Origin: Congregibacter litoralis KT71 | GTDB lineage: Bacteria > Pseudomonadota > Gammaproteobacteria > Pseudomonadales > Halieaceae | DNA length: 64,000 nucleotides | NCBI RefSeq assembly: GCF_000153125.2 | Contig: NZ_CM002299.1 | Coordinates: forward strand, 1,673,075-1,737,074 | Direction: 5' to 3' | Part shown: positions 54,417-63,311 of the stretch, in pieces | How the letters are laid out: every line of letters begins with the position of its first letter | Numbering within the stretch: the stretch's first letter is position 1 | The notes under the pieces: generated by a model | The model's input: only the letters and a program-made list of their open reading frames with translations | What the model was told of the DNA's origin: nothing | Databases searched by the model: none | Made by a program: the position numbers and the translations under genes

Positions 54417-55079
54417 GTGGAAAGTTACCGCACGGAAGAAGAACAGGTAGAAGCCCTCAAGCGTTGGTGGAAAGAGAACGGGCGCAGCACCATGGTGGGC
54501 GTTGTCCTCGCTCTGGGCTTGGGCTTTGGCTGGCAGGCCTGGCAGAAAAACCAGGAAACCGCCGCTCAGAATGCGTCAAACCTGTATCAGCAAATGCTGC
54601 AGGCCCTGTCGGCGGAAGAGACCGGCACCATCGGCCGTCAGATAGCCACGGAGTTGAAGGATAGTCATCGGGGTACGGTGTATGCGCAGTTTGCGGCGCT
54701 GCATCTCGCGAGGCTGGCCGTCAATGACGGGCAACCACAGGTCGCGGAGCAGGAGCTGCGCTGGACTCTGGCCATGGCCGATGAGGGCGACGACGTCCAT
54801 CAGGTCGCACAGCTTCGCCTGGCGCGAGTGCTGGCTGCCCAGGAAAAAGAAGAGGAAGCTCTGGCGCTCCTTGCGGGTGCCAATACAGACTTTATCGCTT
54901 CCTACGCCATTGCCCGCGGGGATATTCTTCTCGCCCAGGGGCGCGAAGCTGACGCCTTGGCCGCCTATGAAAGCGCCGCCGCCGCGCTGGAAGAGGGCGC
55001 CCCCGTGCCCCAGACCCTCCAGGACAAGCTTGAATACCTCGGAGCCCGGGTCGACACCACGGTAGCGGAGGCCAGCTGA
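54417..55079 (+). CDS. yfgM: YfgM-like ancillary SecYEG/PpiD chaperone
   Basis: 220-residue inner-membrane protein starting with GTG at 54417. An N-terminal cytoplasmic segment (EEEQVEALKRWWKENGR) precedes a single TM (STMVGVVLALGLGFGWQAW), and the periplasmic part is TPR-like. In E. coli it works with PpiD at the translocon. Lies between hisS and bamB, spaced by 14 bp and 1 bp, in one operon. Confidence 0.92.
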   Translation: MESYRTEEEQVEALKRWWKENGRSTMVGVVLALGLGFGWQAWQKNQETAAQNASNLYQQMLQALSAEETGTIGRQIATELKDSHRGTVYAQFAALHLARLAVNDGQPQVAEQELRWTLAMADEGDDVHQVAQLRLARVLAAQEKEEEALALLAGANTDFIASYAIARGDILLAQGREADALAAYESAAAALEEGAPVPQTLQDKLEYLGARVDTTVAEAS

Positions 55080-55080
55080 G

Positions 55081-56256
55081 GTGGATCTTTTGCGTAAGGC
55101 TGCCCTGCTGACGCTGCTGGTGACCCTGGCCGGTTGCGAGACCGTATCCGGCTTTTTTGAGATGGGGGACGATGAGGATCCCCAGCAACCCGCGGAACTT
55201 CAGGATATTGAAAACCAGCTGAACGTCCGCAAGCTCTGGTCCGTGGGCGTGGGTGACGGTCAGGGTGATGGGCTCTACAAGCTCCAGCCCATCATTGATG
55301 GTGACACGATTTACGTGGCCTCGGCCGAGGGCGAAGTCCGGGCCGTGGACCGAAACAACGGCGACACGATCTGGCGCCAGCGTCTGGATCTGGATCTATC
55401 CGGCGGCGTTGGGCATTACGAGGACGCCTTGTTTCTCGGCGGTAACGACGGTCTCGTGATGCGTCTTGACGCCACGACGGGAGAAACTCTGTGGACCAGC
55501 GAAGTTAGTGGTGAAGTGCTGGCGGCTCCCCAGAGCAATGGCCGCGTTGTCGTGGCGCAGACCTACGATGGGCGGCTCTACGGCTTTGATTTTGAGACCG
55601 GCGAACAGCAGTGGCGCTATGACAGCAATCTTCCCGTGCTCACGATCCGCGGAACCAGTACTCCGATACTGGATGGCGGTGTTGTGTATGCGGGCTTTGC
55701 CACCGGGCGTGTACTGGCCTTTGATGCCCTCGATGGCACTATCCGCTGGGAGGCCCGGGTAGCCATACCCCAGGGACGCTCGGAGATCGAACGTATCGTG
55801 GATGTGGATGGCACCATGGCTCTGGCGGGCACGGAGCTCTATGTCGCCAGCTATCAGGGGCGCATTGCGGCCCTGGATACACGCACGGGACGCAAGATCT
55901 GGCAGCGCAACGTCTCGGCTTTCTACGGTGTTTCCCAGGGCTTTGGTAACGTGTATATCGCGGAGGAGAGCGGCACGATTACCGCGTTCCTGCGCAACGG
56001 ACAGGGCATACGCTGGGAGCAGCCGGCCCTCGCCTGGCGGGGCCTGTCCAGACCCATTCCGGTGAGCAGCTACCTGGCGGTGGTGGATTTTGAGGGGTAT
56101 CTGCATCTCCTTTCGCAGGTGGACGGAGAATTTCTTGCGCGGGTTCGACCTGACAGCGACGGCGCCCGTGCGGATATGCTTGCCGTGGGCACCGTGCTCT
56201 ACGTTTACAGTAACGGCGGCAAATTGATTGCCTACGATATCCGGCCCCGGTCCTAG
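55081..56256 (+). CDS. bamB: Outer-membrane protein assembly factor BamB
   Basis: 391-residue BAM-complex lipoprotein that helps insert outer-membrane barrels. GTG start, lipobox TLAGC (Cys19), followed by eight beta-propeller repeats of the PQQ type (for example [46 protein letters not shown]). Between yfgM and der, as in most gammaproteobacteria. Confidence 0.95.
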   Translation: MDLLRKAALLTLLVTLAGCETVSGFFEMGDDEDPQQPAELQDIENQLNVRKLWSVGVGDGQGDGLYKLQPIIDGDTIYVASAEGEVRAVDRNNGDTIWRQRLDLDLSGGVGHYEDALFLGGNDGLVMRLDATTGETLWTSEVSGEVLAAPQSNGRVVVAQTYDGRLYGFDFETGEQQWRYDSNLPVLTIRGTSTPILDGGVVYAGFATGRVLAFDALDGTIRWEARVAIPQGRSEIERIVDVDGTMALAGTELYVASYQGRIAALDTRTGRKIWQRNVSAFYGVSQGFGNVYIAEESGTITAFLRNGQGIRWEQPALAWRGLSRPIPVSSYLAVVDFEGYLHLLSQVDGEFLARVRPDSDGARADMLAVGTVLYVYSNGGKLIAYDIRPRS

Positions 56257-56261
56257 CTGAC

Positions 56262-57749
56262 ATGTTGCCGTCAATCGCACTGGTAGGGCGCCCGAATGTC
56301 GGCAAGTCGACGCTGTTTAACCAGCTGACCCGCTCCCGCGATGCCCTGGTGGCGAACCTGTCGGGTCTGACGCGGGACCGGAAGTATGGCGAGGGACGCA
56401 GCGACGACCGGGCCTTTATTGTTATCGACACCGGGGGTGTCAGCGGCGACGAGGAGGGTATTGATGCGGCTATGGCGGAGCAGTCCCTCCTGGCCATAGA
56501 AGAAGCGGATATCGTGCTGCTCCTGGTGGATGCCCGTGATGGTTTGAATCCCGTCGACGAGCAGCTGGTGCAATACCTTCGCCAGCAGAGTCGTGATTTT
56601 CATCTGGTAGTCAACAAGATCGACGGGCGGGATCCCGATGTGGCCGTGAGCGACTTTCACGCACTGGGGATTGCCTCCATGCATGCCATTGCTGCCTCCC
56701 ATGGCCGCGGTGTCCGCCAGATGATTGAGTCCGTGCTGGAAACGATTCCTCGTTCTTACGAGCATCCCGAGGCCGAGGGTGACTCAGAGGAAGAGGGCGG
56801 TATTGAAGGGTCCGGCGCCGAGCAGGGTGAAGACGAGGCGGAGGATCATGGGGGCACGCGGGTTGCCATCGTCGGACGCCCCAATGTGGGCAAGTCCACT
56901 CTGGTGAACCGTATTCTGGGCGAGGAGCGGGTGGTGGTCTACGACCAGCCCGGTACCACCCGCGACAGCGTTTACATCAAGTTTGTCCGCGAGGGGCGTC
57001 CCTACACCCTCATCGACACCGCCGGTGTGCGGCGGCGCAAGAATGTCCGCGAGGCCATCGAAAAGTTCTCTATTATTAAAACCCTCAGCGCCATCAGCGA
57101 TGCCAATGTGGTGGTGCTTCTCGTGGATGGTCAGGAAGGCCTGGTCGATCAGGACCTTCATCTTCTCGGGCATTGCCTGGAAGCCGGTCGCGCCCTGGTC
57201 CTTGCGGTGAACAAGTGGGACGGCCTGGATCCCGATCAGAAAGAAATGATCCGCTCGGAACTGGATCGTCGTCTGCGTTTCGTTGAATTTGCCGATATGC
57301 ACTTTATATCGGCGCTCCACGGCTCCGGTGTGGGCACCCTGTTTGGCTCCATTGACGCCGCCTATGCCGCGGCGATGCAGCCCATGGGCACCAGCCGCCT
57401 CACGCGTATTCTGGAAGAGGCAGTCGCGGATCATCCTCCACCCCTGGTCAACGGGCGGCGCATTAAGCTGCGCTATGCCCACGCCGGTGGTCGGAATCCG
57501 CCCCGGGTAGTGGTCCATGGCAATCAGACCGATAAGGTGCCCAATAGCTATCAGCGCTATCTGGAAAAAGTGTTCAGTCGTCGCCTGGAGCTCACGGGTA
57601 CGCCCCTGCGGATCGAGTTTAGAAGTAGCGACAACCCCTTCGCCGGGCAGCGCAACAAGTTGACCAACCGCCAGATCAACCGCAAGCGCCGGCTCATGGC
57701 TCACGTCAAGCAGGCGAAGAAGAGCAAGCAGCAGAAAAAACGCCGCTAA
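56262..57749 (+). CDS. der: Ribosome-assembly GTPase Der (EngA)
   Basis: 495-residue GTPase required for 50S assembly. Two GTPase domains: G1 [11 protein letters not shown] (about 8-18) and a second [14 protein letters not shown] (about 204-217), with [11 protein letters not shown] and [10 protein letters not shown] switch regions. The domains are joined by an acidic linker (about 165-195), and a KH-like C-terminal domain ends in a very basic tail ([13 protein letters not shown]). Start at 56262, five bases after bamB. Confidence 0.97.
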   Translation: MLPSIALVGRPNVGKSTLFNQLTRSRDALVANLSGLTRDRKYGEGRSDDRAFIVIDTGGVSGDEEGIDAAMAEQSLLAIEEADIVLLLVDARDGLNPVDEQLVQYLRQQSRDFHLVVNKIDGRDPDVAVSDFHALGIASMHAIAASHGRGVRQMIESVLETIPRSYEHPEAEGDSEEEGGIEGSGAEQGEDEAEDHGGTRVAIVGRPNVGKSTLVNRILGEERVVVYDQPGTTRDSVYIKFVREGRPYTLIDTAGVRRRKNVREAIEKFSIIKTLSAISDANVVVLLVDGQEGLVDQDLHLLGHCLEAGRALVLAVNKWDGLDPDQKEMIRSELDRRLRFVEFADMHFISALHGSGVGTLFGSIDAAYAAAMQPMGTSRLTRILEEAVADHPPPLVNGRRIKLRYAHAGGRNPPRVVVHGNQTDKVPNSYQRYLEKVFSRRLELTGTPLRIEFRSSDNPFAGQRNKLTNRQINRKRRLMAHVKQAKKSKQQKKRR

Positions 57750-57783
57750 GCCCGTGGAAGCGCCCAGCTGTCAAAGGGGCCCA

Positions 57784-58173
57784 ATGGCACCGACCCTAAA
57801 GCCCGACGACACCTCCCGGCAGATTGATCAGTTTGTAGATGCTTTCTATGAGCGGGTCCTGGCGGACCCATTACTCTCGCCCTTGTTTCTGGACGTCGCC
57901 GGCATCGAACTGTCGGAGCATCTGCCGCGGATCAAAGCTTACTGGCGAAAGATGCTGTTAGGTCATCGGGACTATCAGCGGCATATGATGCGCAAGCATC
58001 GGGATGTGGATGCCCGGCAGCCCTTCGCGGACGAGCACTACGAACGCTGGTTGGCACTCTTCGAAGAAACCCTCAAAAAGCACCCCCTTGGAAGCTCTAC
58101 AGAGCGCGCTGCCGCGCTCGCACGACGAGTTGCAGGGAATATGCGACAGAATATGCAGCGCTTTCGAGCCTAA
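57784..58173 (+). CDS. Group III truncated haemoglobin
   Basis: 129-residue 2-on-2 globin. Family signature segments RIKAYWRKMLLGHRDYQRHMM and ARQPFADEHYERWLALFEETL are present; the proximal haem His is expected in the latter. Start at the ATG at 57784 with AAGGGG just upstream; a GTG at 57754 would overlap with little room after der. Role is uncertain, perhaps NO or oxygen handling. It is downstream of der by 34 bp. Confidence 0.86.
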   Translation: MAPTLKPDDTSRQIDQFVDAFYERVLADPLLSPLFLDVAGIELSEHLPRIKAYWRKMLLGHRDYQRHMMRKHRDVDARQPFADEHYERWLALFEETLKKHPLGSSTERAAALARRVAGNMRQNMQRFRA

Positions 58174-58255
58174 ACTTCATATAAATTATAGATAAAATCA
58201 ATAACTAATTGAATTATATAATATAAATAGAATTTTTTTGCGTATTTTGGCAGCC

Positions 58256-58283
58256 TTGCCAGGGGGGAATTGGGTGCTATAGT
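58256..58283 (+). promoter_or_regulatory. Promoter of the GIN-domain/ABC operon
   Basis: -35 TTGCCA (58256-58261), 16-bp spacer with a G6 run, -10 TATAGT (58278-58283). An AT-rich stretch of about 65 bp (58174-58238) lies upstream and could be an UP element or a factor-binding site. Confidence 0.6.
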
Positions 58284-58319
58284 CCACCATAACACCCACG
58301 GAAAATACGGTTCACACTC

Positions 58320-58523
58320 ATGATTAGCCTTCGCAAAGGAATGACTGCTCCCTCTTCGAGACGCATGCTCATGCCCGCCCTGGTCTTCTTTGCCTGCGCG
58401 TCACTCAGCGCCGCCGGTGGCGGTGTCATCGCAGCCCTGTGTCTCGTGCCCGCGGGTCTCGCCATCGACGCAGCCCGGGATAACGAACAAAAAAACACGC
58501 CGGAGGGTCCCACGAATGCCTAA
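58320..58523 (+). CDS. Small membrane protein of unknown function
   Basis: 67 residues with a basic N-terminus and one hydrophobic segment, MPALVFFACASLSAAGGGVIA (about 18-38), continuing to about 48. It may instead be an exported peptide. Starts 36 bp after the -10 and ends eight bases inside the next gene, so it appears translated with it. No family recognised. Confidence 0.5.
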   Translation: MISLRKGMTAPSSRRMLMPALVFFACASLSAAGGGVIAALCLVPAGLAIDAARDNEQKNTPEGPTNA

Positions 58524-59364
58524 GGTACTGAGCACATCGGCCCTCTGCAGCGCCCTGGCGCTGGGCGGGCTCTCGACGCCCCTATGGGCACAGGATCAAA
58601 CCCGTCGCGTCGAGGGTCTGGATTTTGATCAGATCGTGGTACTGGGGGATGCCGAGGTAGAAATCAGTCAGGGTAAGCAAGTTGAGTTGCAACTTCGTGG
58701 CCCGGCGGACTATCTCGATACCGAGCCCTTTTACGTGAGCGACGACACACTCGTTGTGGGAGCCCGCAAGCGCCGAAACAAGGACGACGAGCAACTGCGC
58801 TTTCGTATTGTGTTGCCCTATCTTGAAGACCTCCAGGTCAAAGGCTCGGGTACCGTGTACCTCAAGCCCTTTGCCTTTGACGATGTGGTCGGTAATGACC
58901 CGGTAACGCTTACCGTCGATGGATCCGGCGAGATCAATGCCTTTGACCTCTCCGGTGTCGATGTGGAAATTCGCGTCGAGGGCTCCGGCGATTTTCGCGC
59001 AGTGAGCATCGAAGCGAAAGATCTGGAGGCCGTGGTGGCGGGCAGCGGCTATCTGTTTGTAGAAACCCTCAAAGCAGAAAACGGGGAGTTCGTGGTGACG
59101 GGCTCGGGAGACCTGCGGGTCACCGAGGGAGGCTCTGTCGATGAGCTTGAGGTCAATATTGTAGGCTCCGGTGATATCCGCATGGCCGGCGTGAACAGCA
59201 ACCGCGCGGCGACCAACATCGTGGGCTCGGGGTCAGCTACGATTGGTGAGGTGAGGGATCTATTGAGTGCGTCTATCCTGGGCAGCGGCGATGTCTCCTA
59301 CAGCGGATCTCCCGAGGTGGAGAGCGTGGAGCTGGGCAGCGGGGAAGTTCGTCGCCGCGACTAA
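58516..59364 (+). CDS. GIN-domain (DUF2807) periplasmic protein
   Basis: 282-residue exported protein; signal peptide (about 1-25, ending LWAQ). A DUF2807 beta-helix follows, built from repeated V.GSG elements: KGSGTVYLK, VDGSGEINA, VEGSGDFRA, VAGSGYLFV, VTGSGDLRV, VGSGDIRM and LGSGDVSY. Starts at the ATG at 58516. Function is unknown; such proteins are often encoded beside ABC and GntR genes. The overlap with the small gene upstream suggests coupling. Confidence 0.85.
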   Translation: MPKVLSTSALCSALALGGLSTPLWAQDQTRRVEGLDFDQIVVLGDAEVEISQGKQVELQLRGPADYLDTEPFYVSDDTLVVGARKRRNKDDEQLRFRIVLPYLEDLQVKGSGTVYLKPFAFDDVVGNDPVTLTVDGSGEINAFDLSGVDVEIRVEGSGDFRAVSIEAKDLEAVVAGSGYLFVETLKAENGEFVVTGSGDLRVTEGGSVDELEVNIVGSGDIRMAGVNSNRAATNIVGSGSATIGEVRDLLSASILGSGDVSYSGSPEVESVELGSGEVRRRD

Positions 59365-59384
59365 GTCGCGCGACGAGATACAGC

Positions 59385-59765
59385 ATGGAATGGACCGAGG
59401 GTCAGCCCATCTACCGCCAGCTTCGCGATCTGGTTGTTCAGCGCGTCATGGATGGCAGTTTTCCGGAGGGAGAGGCGATTCCCTCCGTGCGACAGGTGGC
59501 GACGGATTACCGCATCAATCACCTCACGGTGGGCAGGGCCTATCAGGAACTGGTGGAGATGGGCTTGCTGGAAAAGCGACGGGGTCTGGGGATGTTCGTC
59601 GCGCCGGGTGCCAGAAAATCCCTTACCAATGACGAGCAGCAGCGATTTCTGGATGAGGAGCTGCCGGCCTTCGTTGCCAGGATTCAAATGCTCGGTCTCG
59701 AAACCGAAGAAGTAGTGGAACAGATCATGAAAAACCAGGGGAATAGCAATGCAGACCATCATTGA
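59385..59765 (+). CDS. GntR/YtrA-family regulator
   Basis: 126-residue regulator with a GntR-type winged helix (PIYRQLRDLVVQRVMDGSF...SVRQVATDYRINHLTVGRAYQ) and a short C-terminal helical segment without a ligand domain, as in YtrA regulators. Its end overlaps the ABC ATPase start by 17 bp. It probably represses its own operon. Confidence 0.9.
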   Translation: MEWTEGQPIYRQLRDLVVQRVMDGSFPEGEAIPSVRQVATDYRINHLTVGRAYQELVEMGLLEKRRGLGMFVAPGARKSLTNDEQQRFLDEELPAFVARIQMLGLETEEVVEQIMKNQGNSNADHH

Positions 59766-60597
59766 GGCACAGAATCTGCGCCGCAGCTTCGGTGACCTGA
59801 ATGCCGTCGACGGTGTGGACCTCTCGGTTTCCTCCGGTAACGTCATTGGTCTGATCGGACCCAACGGTGCGGGTAAAACCACGTTGCTCAAGGCGCTCCT
59901 CGGGCTCACCCACTGCGACGGTGATCTCTCGGTGCTGGGCTACTCTCCCATGGCTGACCGGGGCCTGATGATGGAGGAGGTGTGTTTTATCGCCGACACG
60001 GCGGTATTGCCGCGATGGATGCGGGTGGGCGACTTGCTGGACTATGTCACGGGCACCCATCGCCGCTTTAACCGCGATCAGGCGGAGGCCTTTCTGGCAT
60101 CCACGGATGTGGAGCAAAACCGCCGCGTGGGTGATCTTTCCAAGGGTATGACGGTGCAGCTGCATCTTGCCATTGTGATGGCCATCGATGCGCGCCTCTT
60201 GATTCTCGATGAGCCGACCCTGGGCCTGGACATTCTTTTCCGCAAGCGTTTTTACGAGCAATTGATCAACGATTATTTTGATGGTGAGCGCACGATTCTT
60301 GTCTCTACGCATCAGGTGGAGGAGGTTCAGAACATTCTCACCCACGTGATGTTCATGCATCACGGCAAATTGATTCTCCATGAGTCGCTCATGGATATCG
60401 AAGATCGGTTCCAGGAGCTTCATGCCCTGGGGGATGCGGCTCAGCGCGCCGAAGACTTACCTTACATCGGTAAGCGCAACATCCTTGGCGGCAAGGCGTT
60501 CATCTTTGAAGGTGCAAGCGCCGGGGAACTGGCAGGGCTTGGAGAGTTGCGAACGCCCTCGGTATCCGATCTCTTCGTTGCCAAGGTGGGGGGATAA
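59749..60597 (+). CDS. ABC transporter ATP-binding protein (ABC-2 type)
   Basis: 282-residue ATPase with Walker A GPNGAGKTTLLKAL (about 37-50), a signature of the form VGDLSKGMTVQLHLA and Walker B LLILDEPTLGLD, followed by the H-loop STHQVEEV. Paired with the permease starting five bases after its stop. Substrate unknown. Confidence 0.93.
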   Translation: MQTIIEAQNLRRSFGDLNAVDGVDLSVSSGNVIGLIGPNGAGKTTLLKALLGLTHCDGDLSVLGYSPMADRGLMMEEVCFIADTAVLPRWMRVGDLLDYVTGTHRRFNRDQAEAFLASTDVEQNRRVGDLSKGMTVQLHLAIVMAIDARLLILDEPTLGLDILFRKRFYEQLINDYFDGERTILVSTHQVEEVQNILTHVMFMHHGKLILHESLMDIEDRFQELHALGDAAQRAEDLPYIGKRNILGGKAFIFEGASAGELAGLGELRTPSVSDLFVAKVGG

Positions 60598-60601
60598 CAG
60601 A

Positions 60602-61768
60602 ATGCCTGCTAACCAGACTTCTCAATTTATCACCCTCCTGCAGCGGGAGTTTCGCGAGTACAAGACCTCGCTGTTCTGGACACCCATTGTGACCGCGGTG
60701 GTGCTCGCTGTGCTGATGTTAGGCAGCGTGGTGCTGGCAAACCGCATCAGCGTCATCGGCGATACTATTCTGGAAGCGATGATGCGCAAGGGCACCGACA
60801 ACGTAAATATCAGCATTAGCATCGGGGAGGACGGAGAGAAAGAAATTACCGTGGTGGAGGTGACTGACCCAGACGCGGTGCTGCTAAGTGGCGTGGGTAT
60901 TCCCGGTGTGCCGCCACCTCCGCCCGCCGCTGATGCACCGCAGTATCGTGTGATTGTGGAGGAGGACGGCACCGATTCGGATGCTGCGGACCGCATCCGG
61001 GAGCAGTGGAATTTCTCCCGGGAATGGACCTTCAATCCTGGCGGAGACAGACGCAGGATGGAGGAGGGCGGTGATGATTTTGACGATCTCAATGGTCGGG
61101 AGCTCAACGTCATACTCAGTGTTGTCCACGGAATTCTGCTGCTGATCCTGATGCTCACCAGCGTTAATTATCTTCTCAGTTCCCTTTACGACGATCGCAA
61201 AGACCGTAGCGTGTTGTTCTGGCGTTCCATGCCGGTGACGGAGTGGCAAACGGTGCTGTCCAAGTTCGTAGTTGCGCTCCTCTGCGCGCCGCTGATCTAC
61301 ATCGCCATCAGCCTGCTGCTTCAGCTCGCTTACGTGCTGCTCATGATGCTGCTGGTGTCGCGTATGGACCAGGATCCCTTTGAGGTGGTGGTCGGCAACA
61401 TCGATTTTCTTGCTTTGATGCTGGACCCCATCAGCGGGTGGCTGATGACGGCGCTGTTGATAGCGCCGGTCTACGCCTGGTTGCTGTTTGCGTCGGCGCT
61501 GGCACGCCGCTCGCCGTTCCTCATGGCCGTCACACCGGTGATTGCCCTGGTGGTGGCCGAGGGCATAATTTTCCGATCAGAAATTGTGGGTGATGCGGTG
61601 AGCCGCCATTTCCCCCATGTGTCGGACAGCACTGCCGTGGGGTTTTACCTTTTTGGTCCCGACTGGATGGCGTTGGATCTGCTCAGCGTTGCCAGTGGTC
61701 TTGTCTTTGCCGCAATTGCCCTGGCGGGCGCGGTGTGGCTCCGTGCGCACCGCTGGGAGCTTAATTGA
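60602..61768 (+). CDS. ABC-2 type permease with large acidic extracytoplasmic loop
   Basis: 388-residue permease with about six helices. TM1 is at about 26-46. An unusual loop of about 125 residues follows (50-175), strongly acidic and with a polyproline run (GVPPPPPAADAP), before TM2 (about 178-202). A CopG/ytrF-like RDRKDRSVLFWRSMPVTEWQ-type cytoplasmic element (DDRKDRSVLFWRSMPVTEW) is conserved in this permease group. Starts at 60602. The polyproline run would need EF-P for translation. Confidence 0.85.
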   Translation: MPANQTSQFITLLQREFREYKTSLFWTPIVTAVVLAVLMLGSVVLANRISVIGDTILEAMMRKGTDNVNISISIGEDGEKEITVVEVTDPDAVLLSGVGIPGVPPPPPAADAPQYRVIVEEDGTDSDAADRIREQWNFSREWTFNPGGDRRRMEEGGDDFDDLNGRELNVILSVVHGILLLILMLTSVNYLLSSLYDDRKDRSVLFWRSMPVTEWQTVLSKFVVALLCAPLIYIAISLLLQLAYVLLMMLLVSRMDQDPFEVVVGNIDFLALMLDPISGWLMTALLIAPVYAWLLFASALARRSPFLMAVTPVIALVVAEGIIFRSEIVGDAVSRHFPHVSDSTAVGFYLFGPDWMALDLLSVASGLVFAAIALAGAVWLRAHRWELN

Positions 61769-62077
61769 GGTGGGGCCCCGGTTGCTAAGACGGCCGCCTC
61801 AGCTCACGTTACTCACCAAAAGACGATACTGCGATCGCGGTAATTAGCAACGTCAAAGAATGGAATGGTTAGTTACCCTTCTCGATGAAGTTACTTGAGA
61901 TTGCGAATCAGGTGAACCTTAAGGGGTTTCAGGCTCAAACAGTCATCTGTGGAGGGCATCGAGCACTGCAAAGCCGATATTCGTTGACAGTTGGAAGACG
62001 TGATTTTGGGGCCTGCAGCTGCGCAGAAAGACATGGAGTAAATAAGCCAAACATCTGTAACACGAGTCGATAACCGC
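61769..62077. other. 309-bp spacer after the ABC operon; no gene seen
   Basis: Lower GC than the flanking genes. A short plus-strand frame at 61885 has no ribosome site. A TTGACA at about 61985 lacks a convincing -10. Nothing else was recognised. Confidence 0.5.
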
Positions 62078-63067
62078 ATGAAGGCCATCACCTACACAAC
62101 CTATGGGTCACCTGATGTTCTTGAGCTCAAAAAGGTGGAGAAACCCGTAGCGAAAGATGATGAGGTGCTGATTCGCGTCCACGCGGCAGAGGCGACCAAG
62201 TCAGACTGTGAAATGCGGAGCTTCAAGTTTGCGGTGAAATGGTTCTGGCTGCCCTTGCGCATCGCTTTCGGCGTGAGAAGACCAAGGCAGCGCATTCTGG
62301 GTGGATACTTCTCGGGAGTGGTTGAATCCTTCGGCAAAGGCGTCACCGGGTTTTCTCCCGGCGACCCGATTTTTGCTGCTACGGGACTAAAGTTTGGCGC
62401 TTATGGCGAATATGTCGTCTTACCGGCGACGGGCACTATCGTCGCGAAACCGGGCAACATGACCTTTGCCGAAGCTGCTGCTGTTCCGCTGGGTGGGCTC
62501 AACGCGCTTCATTTTTTGCGTCTGGCCAGCATTCAGCCGGGGGAAAAAGTGCTTATCAATGGTGCTGGCGGGAGCATCGGCGCGCACGCAGTGCAAATTG
62601 CTAAATCGATGGGTGCCGAAGTCACAGCCGTTGACAGCACAATCAAGGAAGACTTTTTGAGGCGTATCGGTGCAGATCACTTCATCGACTACACGAAAGA
62701 TAGCTTCACGGCGATGGGCATTCAGTATGATGTCATCTTCGATATGGTTTCTAGGGTTTCCTATTCCGCCAGCATCCGCGCACTCAAACCCAATGGGCGC
62801 TACCTGACTGCCAACCCCCGTTTTTCTGTAATGCTTCGCGCCACTATCACAAGCCGATTTAGCGACAAGACTGTGAAGTTCGCGTTCGCACGGGAGTCAA
62901 AAGAGGAACTGATGAGCCTCAAGCAAATGATTGAAGATGGGAAAATTCGTTCGATTGTGGATAGAACGTATCCAATGGATCAGGCAGCCGAGGCGCACAG
63001 ACGAGTCGAAACAGAGCAACGTCTGGGGGCCGTAGTAATTGTTATTGGCGATAGTGCTGACTCTTAG
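62078..63067 (+). CDS. Quinone-oxidoreductase-type zinc-free MDR dehydrogenase
   Basis: 329-residue MDR-family NAD(P)H oxidoreductase. N-terminal GroES-like fold (MKAITYTTYGSPDVLELKK, LGGYFSGVVESFGKGVTGFSPGD), Rossmann domain with the GAGGSIGAHAVQIAK cofactor loop (about 159-173). No structural or catalytic zinc cysteines are seen. The body is AT-richer than the neighbouring genes, which suggests acquisition. Substrate unknown. Confidence 0.87.
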   Translation: MKAITYTTYGSPDVLELKKVEKPVAKDDEVLIRVHAAEATKSDCEMRSFKFAVKWFWLPLRIAFGVRRPRQRILGGYFSGVVESFGKGVTGFSPGDPIFAATGLKFGAYGEYVVLPATGTIVAKPGNMTFAEAAAVPLGGLNALHFLRLASIQPGEKVLINGAGGSIGAHAVQIAKSMGAEVTAVDSTIKEDFLRRIGADHFIDYTKDSFTAMGIQYDVIFDMVSRVSYSASIRALKPNGRYLTANPRFSVMLRATITSRFSDKTVKFAFARESKEELMSLKQMIEDGKIRSIVDRTYPMDQAAEAHRRVETEQRLGAVVIVIGDSADS

Positions 63068-63311
63068 TGCACCCGCGGGACTCGCTCGAGGATAAGCCGT
63101 CGCTGCCGCTACGACCCTTTTAAATCCGCTTACGGAAGCGTCGGTGCCACAAAGTGCCAAAATCTCAGCCTGAGGGCGTAATTCACGATATGAATATCAC
63201 ATATAGAAAGCATCGATTAGGCTGATAGTGGTCTGATGGCCTAGACTTTACCTGTTGCTGTAGTCGCTGCTGCGGCTTATTTGTTTGATTGACCTTCAGG
63301 GGATGGGATCT

